Positions 26,969-35,384 of a DNA stretch of 64,000 nt are shown here, piece after piece. How positions within the stretch are numbered: position 1 is the first letter of the stretch; each line of letters begins with the position of its first letter. Below the pieces are notes generated by a model. It had not been told where the DNA came from and made no database searches. It saw only the letters and a list, made by a program, of their open reading frames with translations. The translations under genes and the position numbers were made by a program. Origin of the DNA: Bog-159 sp963738345 (lineage in GTDB: Bacteria; Acidobacteriota; Terriglobia; Bryobacterales; Bryobacteraceae); assembly GCA_963738345.1 (NCBI GenBank), contig CAVTWI010000001.1, forward strand, positions 310,001-374,000. The letters are read 5' to 3'.

Positions 26969-29695
26969 TCATTGAATGGTATAGGCGGCGCTGGCCACGG
27001 CGCTATTCAAATATCCGGCAGCCACGGCGATCGCTTTCAAAGTAAGCGAGGCGGAAACCGACACAGGAACGGTGTACCGCGTCGAGGCCGTGGTGGGCGT
27101 GGATCCGTTGGTGGTGTAATAAATGGCCGCACCGGGCGTGGCGCTCGAGATGGCGACCTGTTGCGCGCCGGTGTAGGTGCCAGCGGGCGGATTGAAGATC
27201 GGTAGCGCGGCTACGGTGCCGGCGTTCGATATGTGTTCCCAAGTGAGAACATCCTGCGTAGCGGTGGCGCCGCCGGTGCCGCCGGTGAAGCCTACATAGG
27301 CGGTGGAGGACGCGGTGGTGGCCGGGATATCGATGGTGAACAGCGTGGAAAAGTATTTAGTGCCGTCGGTGGTGTCGACGATTTCCAGGAGCAGGTTGGG
27401 ATCGTAATACTGCAGGCGGGCACGCAGAGTATCGCCGCTATGCAGATCGATGCCGGAAGGGGTCAAGTCGATGGCGGGAACTTCGGGGGCCTGTCCATCG
27501 GTATAGATTCCGGTGGAATTGGTTCCTTCGCCGGCGTTGTTGTAGAGATCGAACTTGATGGCGACGCTATTCGAGATGGCGGGCGATTCGCCGTATCCAA
27601 GATCGCCGCCGTTCCCGCCGAGAGCGGTGGGGCCCTGATTTTGCAGGGTGATGGTGAAGCCGTCGGCGGTGGCGTTGGTGATCTGGAAGGTGAAGTCGCT
27701 GGTGAAATACGAAGTATTTACGGGAGAGTTGAAAAAGGCGCTGGACGCTTCGTCGAACCCGCCATCGGTGAGACGCAGGCGGGTGCCGCTGAGGGTGGTG
27801 TGACCGTTAAAGGTGAGGCCGCTCGAGGTGAAGCCGGTGCCGAAATCGGGTCCGCCGCCGGTAGAGGGCGCGATGGTGTAGAGCGCATTCGCGGCCAGGC
27901 TGGGGCCCATGCCGGTAGCCACGGCGATGGCTTTCAGGGTGTCGGTTTGGGCGATGGTTACCGGTCCGGTGTAGGGCGTCGAATGGATCGTAGGGGTGGC
28001 GCCGTTGGTGGTGTAGTAGATAGCTGCGCCCGCAGTGCTCGCGATGGTGACTTTCCGGGCCGATGTATAAATGGCGCCCGGCGGGTTGAAGGATGGAGTC
28101 GCGGTGATGGGCTTGCGCAGACCGAAAACGGCCAGTTGGTTGGTCGTGCCGACGTAGACTTTGCCGTGGGCCACGGTGGCGGCGGCGAATTTTACAGCGG
28201 GGCCGGGCGTATCGCGCGAACCGTTCTGGGTACTGTTGTAGAGTTCATGGCCCAGATTCGTGGCGTCGTAGGCGCGCAGGATGGCCGAGCCATTGGAGCC
28301 GTAGGCGTCGGTCTGGATGGCCCATAGAATTCCGTTAGTCGCGCCGTTTGCGGAGATCGACGGCGTGGGTCCGGGGAAGGCAAAACTCTCGGCCGATACC
28401 GAGGTGGGCGCAGCCGACAACAAACCACTGCCGCCGGCGTTGAAGGAATAAGCTTTCAGGGTGTCCTGCTGGGCGCCGAAATAGACCGTGTTATTCCAGT
28501 AGGCGGGCATGCCCCAGACGCCTCCATTGGCGCCGGAAAGTTCCTGCACGATCTGGTCGGCGGTAGTGTTGTAACCGCCCATGGTGTCGCGATCAACCAG
28601 GTAAATGGTGCCTTCTTTGCCGCACGCGACCAGCAGATGTTGGTGCCCGGAACCGGCCGGCAGGTCGGGCAGCAGGAGGGTTCCGCCGGCGCCGAGGTCG
28701 ATATCGAATTCGGCGAGCATGGCTTGGTTGAACGGCGTGAAGTAGCTGAGCATGGGGAATTTGCCGGCCGACGGAGCGCCCAGTTTCACGATGGTGTCGC
28801 CCGCATCCAGACCGCCGCTATCGAGGTCGAAGGTGCCGTTGCCGGTTGCAAAATAGATACCGGTGGAGTCGGACGCGGGTCCGCCGCCGCTCTGCCAGAT
28901 GCCGCCGAGGCCGCCGTTGGGCGTGGAGTTCCACATGGCGACCTTTTGCAGATTGGAGGCGTTATAGCCGAATACCCAGGCGTGATACGGGCCGATATCG
29001 CAGTGCGATGCGGAGGCGATGTACACGATGCCACCGCGAAGCAGCAGGCCGGGGCGCTGGTTTTGCTTCAGGGGATCGAAGACGATTTTGCCGCCGGAAC
29101 TGCCGTCGCCGGTGCCCGCCACGGTGCCCTGGATGGCGACGGGTCCGCCGAACTTCTCGGCGCCGGTGGTGATGTCGAGGGCGTGCAGGCGCTGGAAGAA
29201 GACTCCGTTTTCCTTGGTGTTGGCGACCACGTAGAGGGTGCCGGTAGAGGCGTCGATCACGGGCGTGCCGGTGATGCCGATCTCAGGGACCAGGTCGCCG
29301 CATCCCGCGTCGTTGTTGCTATCGACGGTGGTTACCGACGGCGGATTGATGAAGCTGACGTGCCAGAGGGGGGTGGCGTCGGCGCCGGCGGCGCTATCGG
29401 CATCGAAGGCATAGACGCTGTCGTGCTCGGTGGCGACGAACACTACGTTGTGAGTCTGCCCGGCGATGGAGACGTTGGGCAGGTATAAGGGCTGCGCGTA
29501 GATGACGCCGTCGACGGGCTGGACGAATACGCGTCCGAAATCGCTGGAGTTGACGTTGGTGGGGGTGAGGGTGGATTCGTGCAGGTTCTGGCCGGTGCGC
29601 GAATTATCGTTGTGATAAGTGGTGACGCTGACTTGGGCCGAGCCGGATTGCAGGGCGATGAAGGCGAGACAGACGGATATCCTCAAAGAGAGCAT
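26969..29695 (-). CDS. Secreted PQQ-type beta-propeller protein with chitobiase-like and legume-lectin-like domains
   Basis: A 908-residue exported protein. A signal peptide (MLSLRISVCLAFIALQSGSA) supports the ATG at 29695, which has GGAAAG upstream; the open frame continues to 29779. Residues about 20-540 form a PQQ-like beta-propeller (repeated strand blocks such as VFVATEHDSVYAFDA and VYFGAQQDTLKAYSF). Then a chitobiase/hexosaminidase C-terminal-like segment (IYYTTNGATPTIHSTPYTG), an L-type lectin-like domain (FTFQITNATADGFTITLQNQ and NSVAIKFDLYNNAGEGTN), and a second chitobiase-like copy (IYYTTNGSTPTTAST). No catalytic site is evident. A role in binding polysaccharide outside the cell is inferred from the domains. 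Confidence 0.85.
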   Translation of the reverse strand: MLSLRISVCLAFIALQSGSAQVSVTTYHNDNSRTGQNLHESTLTPTNVNSSDFGRVFVQPVDGVIYAQPLYLPNVSIAGQTHNVVFVATEHDSVYAFDADSAAGADATPLWHVSFINPPSVTTVDSNNDAGCGDLVPEIGITGTPVIDASTGTLYVVANTKENGVFFQRLHALDITTGAEKFGGPVAIQGTVAGTGDGSSGGKIVFDPLKQNQRPGLLLRGGIVYIASASHCDIGPYHAWVFGYNASNLQKVAMWNSTPNGGLGGIWQSGGGPASDSTGIYFATGNGTFDLDSGGLDAGDTIVKLGAPSAGKFPMLSYFTPFNQAMLAEFDIDLGAGGTLLLPDLPAGSGHQHLLVACGKEGTIYLVDRDTMGGYNTTADQIVQELSGANGGVWGMPAYWNNTVYFGAQQDTLKAYSFNAGGSGLLSAAPTSVSAESFAFPGPTPSISANGATNGILWAIQTDAYGSNGSAILRAYDATNLGHELYNSTQNGSRDTPGPAVKFAAATVAHGKVYVGTTNQLAVFGLRKPITATPSFNPPGAIYTSARKVTIASTAGAAIYYTTNGATPTIHSTPYTGPVTIAQTDTLKAIAVATGMGPSLAANALYTIAPSTGGGPDFGTGFTSSGLTFNGHTTLSGTRLRLTDGGFDEASSAFFNSPVNTSYFTSDFTFQITNATADGFTITLQNQGPTALGGNGGDLGYGESPAISNSVAIKFDLYNNAGEGTNSTGIYTDGQAPEVPAIDLTPSGIDLHSGDTLRARLQYYDPNLLLEIVDTTDGTKYFSTLFTIDIPATTASSTAYVGFTGGTGGATATQDVLTWEHISNAGTVAALPIFNPPAGTYTGAQQVAISSATPGAAIYYTTNGSTPTTASTRYTVPVSVSASLTLKAIAVAAGYLNSAVASAAYTIQ

Positions 29696-29790
29696 GTGTG
29701 TTTTCTTTCCGAATCGAGGGTGATTGGCAATTTTAACATGCGGGGTGCGGGGGGCCGTACGTTTTGCGTGTAAGATCAATAGTTAATTTC

Positions 29791-30279
29791 ATGAGATCGC
29801 GACGGCCCATAGAGATCGTTCACACACCCAACGCGCGGCTGTTGGACGGGGCCACGTTCGGACGGTTATGCCGGGCGCGCGACTATCTGGCGGCGAATTT
29901 CGCTCGGCCTGTTTTTTTGGAAGAAGCGGCGCGGGAAGCGTGCCTCTCGCCGTTCTATTTCAACCGGCTGTTCACGCAGGCGTTCCAGGAGACGCCGCAC
30001 GAGTTCGTCACGCGACGGCGGATGGATGCGGCCAAGCGGCTGTTGCTGGCCGACCACCACAGTGTGACGGAGGTCTGCCTGGAAGTGGGATACGAAAGCC
30101 TGGGCTCGTTCAGCACGCGCTTCCGTACGCTGACGGGCATTTCGCCGGCAGCCTTCCGCGGCGAGGCGCGGCGCATTTTCGGCGGATTGGGAACGCGGTG
30201 GCCGCTCTATTATATTCCCGCCTGCTTCCAACAGTTTTGGGTTCCGCAAGAATCGAGAAGCAACGACGGGCCGGGTTGA
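29791..30279 (+). CDS. AraC-type transcription regulator (DNA-binding domain only)
   Basis: A 162-residue protein made of little more than an AraC/XylS double helix-turn-helix. LCRARDYLAANFARPVFLEEAAREACLSPFYFNRLFTQAF is the first helix pair and LLLADHHSVTEVCLEVGYESLGSFSTRFRTLTGISPAAFR the second, the family signature. No sensor domain is present. The ATG at 29791 is preferred over an upstream TTG. The VOC gene follows after 30 bp and is probably co-transcribed or controlled by it, as AraC-VOC pairs are common. Confidence 0.9.
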   Translation: MRSRRPIEIVHTPNARLLDGATFGRLCRARDYLAANFARPVFLEEAAREACLSPFYFNRLFTQAFQETPHEFVTRRRMDAAKRLLLADHHSVTEVCLEVGYESLGSFSTRFRTLTGISPAAFRGEARRIFGGLGTRWPLYYIPACFQQFWVPQESRSNDGPG

Positions 30280-30309
30280 GTATTCTGGAATCCGGAGGAG
30301 AACCTTACG

Positions 30310-30720
30310 ATGGTGCAAAGGCTGAGTTATACGCAGATCTACGTGCTGGACCAGGATGCCGCGCGCGACTTCTATGTGGACAAACTGGGTTTCGAAGTAC
30401 GCGCGGACAATAGCATGCCGAACGGATTCCGCTGGTTGACGGTGGGTCCCAAAGGGCAGCCGGACCTGCAGATTATTCTGATGAAGATCGACGGACCGAA
30501 TCTGGACAAAGATGCGGGGGACGCGTTGAAGCAGTTACTCGCAAAAGGGATTTTGTGCGGCGGGGTGCTCGAGTCGAGCGACTGCCGTCGCGATTACGAA
30601 GAATTGAAGGGCAAGGGCGTAGAGTTCAAAGCTCCGCCGGTGGACCGGTTCTACGGAGTGGAAGCGGTGCTGAAAGACAATTCGGGTAACTGGTTCAGCC
30701 TGACGGAGCGCAAGGCCTGA
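30310..30720 (+). CDS. VOC family (glyoxalase/dioxygenase fold) protein
   Basis: A 136-residue protein with paired beta-alpha-beta-beta-beta modules of the vicinal oxygen chelate fold: LSYTQIYVLDQDAARDFYVDKLGFEV at the start, FRWLTVGPKGQPDLQIILMK in the middle and YGVEAVLKDNSGNWFSLTERK at the end. Members include glyoxalases, antibiotic-binding proteins and dioxygenases; the metal ligands here are not certain, so the activity is open. A strong GGAGGAG ribosome binding site precedes the ATG. It sits just after an AraC-type regulator. Confidence 0.85.
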   Translation: MVQRLSYTQIYVLDQDAARDFYVDKLGFEVRADNSMPNGFRWLTVGPKGQPDLQIILMKIDGPNLDKDAGDALKQLLAKGILCGGVLESSDCRRDYEELKGKGVEFKAPPVDRFYGVEAVLKDNSGNWFSLTERKA

Positions 30721-30721
30721 G

Positions 30722-31045
30722 CTATTGAGTAGAGAAAGACGTGCCGCAACTGCACGTTTTTTGCGCGTTGGGATTGTCGATGACGAAGCCGGACTGGATG
30801 AGCGACTCTTTGTAATCGAGGGTTAGGCCGTCGAGATAGACGAAGCTCTTGGGGTCGATGACCACCTTGGCGTCACCCGAGCCGAAGACATGATCGGTGG
30901 CCCGTTCCCCGGCTTCCAGTTTGAACAGATACGACAGTCCCGAGCATCCGCCGCCTTGCACGGCGAGACGCAACGCGCCGGTCCCGCCCTCTTTGGCGAC
31001 GATTTGCCGAATGCGCTGCTGTGCTTTTTCAGTTACCTGAACCAT
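30722..31045 (-). CDS. A-type iron-sulfur cluster carrier (IscA/ErpA/HesB family)
   Basis: A 107-residue protein with the three conserved cluster-binding cysteines: C34 in QGGGCSGLSY, and C98 and C100 in TCSCGTSF. FVYLDGLTLDYKESLIQSGFVIDNPNA is also diagnostic. It receives Fe-S clusters from a scaffold and delivers them to target proteins. The start overlaps the end of the cysteine desulfurase gene by 17 bp. No IscU scaffold or ferredoxin gene is adjacent. IscA and ErpA cannot be told apart with confidence. Confidence 0.93.
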   Translation of the reverse strand: MVQVTEKAQQRIRQIVAKEGGTGALRLAVQGGGCSGLSYLFKLEAGERATDHVFGSGDAKVVIDPKSFVYLDGLTLDYKESLIQSGFVIDNPNAQKTCSCGTSFSTQ

Positions 31046-32195
31046 AATCCCCCCTTAACTCACGCAACTTACTAACCGCCTCGATTACGCTGGCGGCCGC
31101 CGCGTCTACTTCTGCTTCCGTGTTGAAACGCCCCAGGCCGAAGCGCAGGGCGGTGCGGGCTACCGGGTCAGCCACGCCCATGGCGCGCAACACATAGCTT
31201 GGTTCCATGGTAGCGGAGGTGCAGGCCGATCCGCTGGAGACGGCGACGCCGGGCATGCCCATCATCAGGGCTTCGGCCTCGACATCGCCGAAGCTCATGT
31301 TCAAACTCTGGGGCAAACGGTGCGAGAGGCTGCCGTTGACGGTGACGCCATCCAACCCGGATTGTAGGGCGTCGTGCAGGCGGTCGCGGAGGCGGGCAAG
31401 GCGCTGGCTCTCTTCCGCCATCTCGCGCGCGCAGATGGCACAAGCCTCGCCCAGGCCAACGATGCCGGGAACGTTGAGCGTGCCGGACCGCATGCCCCGT
31501 TCGTGGCCGCCGCCATCCATCTGGGCGCTCAGGCGGACGCGCGGGACGCGCTGCCGCACATACAAGGCGCCGATGCCTTTCGGCCCGTAGATTTTGTGGC
31601 CGGAGATGGATAGCAGATCGATGCAATCGGCATCCACGTTGATGGGCACTTTGCCCACGGCCTGGGCGGCGTCCGTATGCAGGAGCACGCCGCGTTCCCG
31701 GCAGATGCGGCCGATCTCGGCTACGGGTTGGATGGCGCCGACCTCATTGTTGGCATACATGACGGAGACCAGGATGGTGCGTTCGCCGATGGCCGCGGCG
31801 ACGGCGGCGGGATCGACCAGACCGTCGCGATCCACCGGGAGCAACGTGACCACGAGGCCATCCTGTTCCAAACGGCGGCAGACGTCGAGCACGGCTTTGT
31901 GTTCGATGGCGCAGGCGATGATGTGATCGCCTTTATCGGCATAGGCCTCGGCGACACCTTTTAGCGCCAGGTTGTCGGATTCGGTGGCGCCGCTGGTGAA
32001 AACGATCTCGCGGGGATGGGCGCCGATCAGCCGGGCGATTTTCTTGCGGGCATCGTCGACGGCCTGTTCCGCCTCCCAACCGAATTGATGATTGCGGCTG
32101 GCGGCATTGCCGAATTTGCCGGTGAGATATGGCATCATGGCGTCGAGCACGCGAGGGTCGAGCGGCGTGGTGGCGTGATGGTCGAGATAAATCAT
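31029..32195 (-). CDS. iscS: Cysteine desulfurase (NifS/IscS type)
   Basis: A 388-residue pyridoxal-phosphate enzyme that takes sulfur from cysteine for Fe-S clusters and thio-modifications. MIYLDHHATTPLDPRVLDAM opens the protein; FTSGATESDNLALKG binds the cofactor; K201 in SISGHKIYGPKG is the Schiff-base lysine; C325 in AVSSGSACTSATMEPSYVL carries the persulfide. The longer catalytic loop matches the group-I IscS/NifS class. It is followed immediately by the A-type carrier gene, so the pair is a reduced Isc-like unit. Confidence 0.95.
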   Translation of the reverse strand: MIYLDHHATTPLDPRVLDAMMPYLTGKFGNAASRNHQFGWEAEQAVDDARKKIARLIGAHPREIVFTSGATESDNLALKGVAEAYADKGDHIIACAIEHKAVLDVCRRLEQDGLVVTLLPVDRDGLVDPAAVAAAIGERTILVSVMYANNEVGAIQPVAEIGRICRERGVLLHTDAAQAVGKVPINVDADCIDLLSISGHKIYGPKGIGALYVRQRVPRVRLSAQMDGGGHERGMRSGTLNVPGIVGLGEACAICAREMAEESQRLARLRDRLHDALQSGLDGVTVNGSLSHRLPQSLNMSFGDVEAEALMMGMPGVAVSSGSACTSATMEPSYVLRAMGVADPVARTALRFGLGRFNTEAEVDAAAASVIEAVSKLRELRGDYGSGN

Positions 32196-32245
32196 CGTAA
32201 ATCGTTAGGTACCTTTAATTATCGCAGTTTGGCGGGCAATGCGGC

Positions 32246-32251
32246 TAAAAT
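32246..32251 (+). promoter_or_regulatory. Putative -10 box (TAAAAT) of the sugar transferase gene
   Basis: TAAAAT lies six bases before the TTG start at 32258, with no Shine-Dalgarno sequence between. No -35 at normal spacing is recognised. This arrangement fits a transcript starting at the start codon. Confidence 0.35.
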
Positions 32252-32257
32252 AGCGGT

Positions 32258-33595
32258 TTGTCACGAGTCTTCGTACCCGTCGGGGCGCTGGCCCTTCTCT
32301 TTTCCGAAATCCTACTGATTTCCTCCTGTTTCCTGGTGGTCACGTTTCTGATTTTGAACGTGGATCCGACCGTGTTTCTCTTTTCGAATAACGGGATTTG
32401 GCGCATCGGATTGGCGGGCGCGAGTATCTTGTTCGGGCTTTACTTCGAAAATTTGTATGGCAACTTACAAGTGAAGTCGCGGGTGTTGCTGATCCAGCAA
32501 CTCTCGCTGGTGATGGGGATTGCGCTGCTGGCGCAGGGGATTCTGGGATATATCAATGACGGCTTCCGGCTGCCGCTGCGGCTGATGGTACCGGCTTGCG
32601 CGGTGCTGGTGGCGGCGCTTTACGGGTGGCGCGTGGTGTACAGCGTGTTCGTACTGCGCGTGGTGGGGCCGCAGCGGATCCTGCTGGTGGGGATGTGTCC
32701 GCTGCTGTGCGATATGGCGGCTTACATTGGCGAGCATTCGGGGCTGGGCCTCGCGGTGATCGGGTACGTGGACGATCGGGAGATGGAGGAGGCGCCGCCT
32801 GAGGTGGGCAAACGACTGGGCGCGATGGGCGATCTAGCGCGGGTGACGGCGGAGACGGTGCCCGACCGCCTGATCGTGGGTCTGGACGAGCGGCGGGGGC
32901 AGATGCCGATACCGGAGTTGCTGCAGTTGCGCTATAGCGGGATGGCGATCGACGAGGCGTCGGCGGCTTACGAGCAGTTGTGCGGGCGAGTGCTGCTGGG
33001 CGAGTTGCGTCCTTCGGAAATGCTGCTATCGGGAGACTTCCGGCCGCGCACTGAGCGCATGGTTTACCAGACGGTGGCGCACTGGATTGTGGCGCTGATT
33101 CTGGCGGTGGCGACGGCGCCATTGCTGCTGCTGGCCGCCATAGTGTTGAAGGTTTCGGCGCGAGGGCCGTTGTTGCAGCGGCGGACATGCAGTGGACTGG
33201 GGGGGGAGCCGTTCGAACTGTACAGTTTGCGATTGGAACGGGATAGCGAGCGGGGGCTGAACGGGGTCGAGCGATTCGTGGCGCGATGGCGGCTGCATGG
33301 TCTGCCGAAGCTTTGGAACATCCTGCGGGGAGAGATGTGTTTCGTGGGGCCGCGGGCGGAGCGCGCCGAGTTTTCCGCGGTATTGAGCGAGCGCATTCCG
33401 TTTTACCGGCAACGCTATGCGGTGAAGCCGGGCTTGACGGGGTGGGCGCAGATTAATACGCCGCGGGAGAAGCCGGAAGATACGCTGTTGCGGCTGGAAT
33501 ACGATTTGTTTTATCTGAAGCACTTTTCGCGGGGGCTTGACGCTTATATTCTGGTGCACACGATTCGGGAATTTCTGGTTTCCCGGGCGGCTTGA
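32258..33595 (+). CDS. Exopolysaccharide sugar transferase (polyprenyl glycosylphosphotransferase)
   Basis: A 445-residue membrane protein of the WcaJ/EpsB type. Four N-terminal membrane helices are followed by a Rossmann-like cytosolic domain with QRILLVGMCPLLCDMAAYIG, a fifth helix (about residues 275-297) and the bacterial sugar transferase domain. That domain has LHGLPKLWNILRGEMCFVGPRAERAEF and YAVKPGLTGWAQIN, family motifs. Such enzymes put the first sugar-phosphate on undecaprenyl phosphate. The region between the helix and HGLPKLWN is shorter than usual and the common KFRSM motif is altered (LYSLRLERD), so activity should be considered likely but not certain. TTG start. Confidence 0.9.
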   Translation: MSRVFVPVGALALLFSEILLISSCFLVVTFLILNVDPTVFLFSNNGIWRIGLAGASILFGLYFENLYGNLQVKSRVLLIQQLSLVMGIALLAQGILGYINDGFRLPLRLMVPACAVLVAALYGWRVVYSVFVLRVVGPQRILLVGMCPLLCDMAAYIGEHSGLGLAVIGYVDDREMEEAPPEVGKRLGAMGDLARVTAETVPDRLIVGLDERRGQMPIPELLQLRYSGMAIDEASAAYEQLCGRVLLGELRPSEMLLSGDFRPRTERMVYQTVAHWIVALILAVATAPLLLLAAIVLKVSARGPLLQRRTCSGLGGEPFELYSLRLERDSERGLNGVERFVARWRLHGLPKLWNILRGEMCFVGPRAERAEFSAVLSERIPFYRQRYAVKPGLTGWAQINTPREKPEDTLLRLEYDLFYLKHFSRGLDAYILVHTIREFLVSRAA

Positions 33596-33823
33596 GGCGG
33601 GGAACTTGTGCCGTTCACCCATCGCTTACGCATGTCAGGTCGCCGAAGCTGTGTACTTACTTACTTGGTTCATGGTCTGACATTGCGCTAATCCGATCGA
33701 GGCCGCAGCCAAGAGACAACCAGGCTCTGCTTTCAGGCGCGTAAGTAGTCATCACTTATCATTGCTTACGCAGCGCGCCGCGGTGGCGATATGAAAAAGT
33801 CGCTCGCAAAAACTTTACCGTGA

Positions 33824-34990
33824 TCAATTCACTACTGACAACGAAAAGATCGTTCCGGAATTCGAAGCTCCGCCCGCCGACGTGGTCCCATAGAACAGCC
33901 CCGTGCCGGCTTGGACCAGCCCAGACGTAGGCCGCGCTCCGTCCGGCCCGTAAAAGTTGTAGATTGTCGTCAGCGCGCCCGTCGAAGTCATGCGGAAAAT
34001 CGTCCCGAAGGAATCGCCGTGAATTCCGCCATAAAGCGTCGTCCCGAAGAACGCGCCGATTCCATCCAGATTCTGCACCAGACCAGCCTGCGGATTAGCC
34101 CCGTCCGCGCCGGTGAAGCTATCGAACATCGTGAACGCGCCTTCTCGCGTCACCTGAAACGCCGTGCCGAGCCCGTCCGTACCGCCATAGCTGGTAGTGC
34201 CGTAATACGTGCCATCCGTTCCCCACAACAACGCTGCCATGGGCACCGATCCGTCCGCACATTGCGGTTCAGCGCAGAAACTGTGCAAAGTCGTCAACTC
34301 GCCTTGCGCCGTAATCTTAAAGACCGTCCCGCGTGGTTCCTTCGCCGTCCCGCCTCCGCCAGTCGTGCCAAAAAAATCTCCGTACCTCGGATCCCGCACG
34401 AGCCCGGACCCCGGAGCCGCTCCGTCCGTGCACGGCGAGCCGCCGTCACAAAAGCTATGCAGTGTGGTGAGCGTCCCGCGCGTCGTGATCTTGAAAATCG
34501 TTCCGTTACCGCTCACGCCGCCGCCGATCGTCGTACCATATAAAAATCCGTTGCTGTCCCGCACGAGCGACCCATTCGGCCAAGCCCCATCCTGCCCGGC
34601 AAAACTATACAGGACAGTGAACGCGCCGTGCGGCGTCAGCTTGTAAATCGTGCCGCTACCGGACCCGCCAAACTTCGTCACGCCGTAAAAGCTCCCATCG
34701 ACGCCCTGCACCAGGGCGCCACTCGGTGCCGACCCGTCCGCGCACCCCGCAGCCGCACAGAAATTGTGCAACGTAATCAAAGTCCCGCCCGGCGCAATCT
34801 GGTAGACTGTGCCGCCGCCGTATTTCCCTCCGGCGGCTGTTGTTCCATAAACGTAACCGTCTGTCCCCACTAACGGCGGCCCGGAAGGCGACTTACCATC
34901 CCCATCGTGAAACTCATAAAGAGTAGTCAGAGACTGCGCCTGGAGCAAACCGGCCATGCAAGTCAAAGCCACCCATTTTGTAAGTGCCAT
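33824..34990 (-). CDS. Secreted GloVer-repeat protein (first)
   Basis: A 388-residue exported protein with a signal peptide (MALTKWVALTCMAGLLQAQ; ATG at 34990 chosen for this, although the frame runs to 35032). It has seven repeats of the Gloeobacter/Verrucomicrobia type, G-x-x-(Y/F)-G-T-T-x-x-G-G, followed by GT-(V/I)-(F/Y) and a T-L-x-x-F end: GYVYGTTAAGG, GSFYGVTKFGG, GFLYGTTIGGG, GDFFGTTGGGG, GTYYGTTSYGG, GAFFGTTLYGG, GLFYGTTSAGG. Predicted beta-propeller-like. Function unknown. A paralogue lies upstream on the same strand. Confidence 0.88.
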   Translation of the reverse strand: MALTKWVALTCMAGLLQAQSLTTLYEFHDGDGKSPSGPPLVGTDGYVYGTTAAGGKYGGGTVYQIAPGGTLITLHNFCAAAGCADGSAPSGALVQGVDGSFYGVTKFGGSGSGTIYKLTPHGAFTVLYSFAGQDGAWPNGSLVRDSNGFLYGTTIGGGVSGNGTIFKITTRGTLTTLHSFCDGGSPCTDGAAPGSGLVRDPRYGDFFGTTGGGGTAKEPRGTVFKITAQGELTTLHSFCAEPQCADGSVPMAALLWGTDGTYYGTTSYGGTDGLGTAFQVTREGAFTMFDSFTGADGANPQAGLVQNLDGIGAFFGTTLYGGIHGDSFGTIFRMTSTGALTTIYNFYGPDGARPTSGLVQAGTGLFYGTTSAGGASNSGTIFSLSVVN

Positions 34991-35327
34991 TTTTGTAAGA
35001 ATATCACACACCGCCGTTGAGATAGTCTGCAAGTATTCTGGCTATCTTCCTCCCAATCCTGGCGAGGCGGGTGTGCGCAGTATGATGGGCACGCCGCAGC
35101 GCGTTGAAAAGTAGGAAGACGGATCATCCACAAATGCTTGGGCGGTTACAGCCTCTCTCAGAACCTGATGTCCACCGTTATCGGTGGGTATTGTGGCTCG
35201 GGCGGCCCGTTGCGCCCCCCTCCGTGCTGACCCTTTACGGGTTGGCCCGTACGCGAATCGCCATCGGCCAGCGATTCTTCTTCGCAGCTCTTAACGCCAC
35301 GGACCTTTGCCGGCAGAGGGGATGCGT

Positions 35328-35365
35328 TGAGCGCCATCGCCGTTAGAGGCGGCATCGCATGCTCA
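35328..35365 (-). terminator. Possible hairpin terminator after the second GloVer gene
   Basis: TGAGC (35328-35332) pairs with GCTCA (35361-35365), and CGCC with GGCG inside, around a GTTAGA loop. It lies 20 bp beyond the stop codon of the gene at 35385-36530. No T-run follows. A second small hairpin, CCACCG-TTAT-CGGTGG, is at 35172-35187. Otherwise the 34991-35384 gap holds no credible gene; the short open frame at 35104-35346 lacks support. Confidence 0.3.
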
Positions 35366-35384
35366 CGGACGCCTGCGCGAGAAC

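Noticed and set aside
27233..28327. 364-codon open frame opposite the propeller/lectin gene
   Set aside because: Shadow of the real minus-strand gene; Gly/Val/Asp-rich without motifs.
35104..35346. 80-codon open frame between the two GloVer genes
   Set aside because: No ribosome binding site, no recognisable domain, and the region contains hairpins better explained as terminators.
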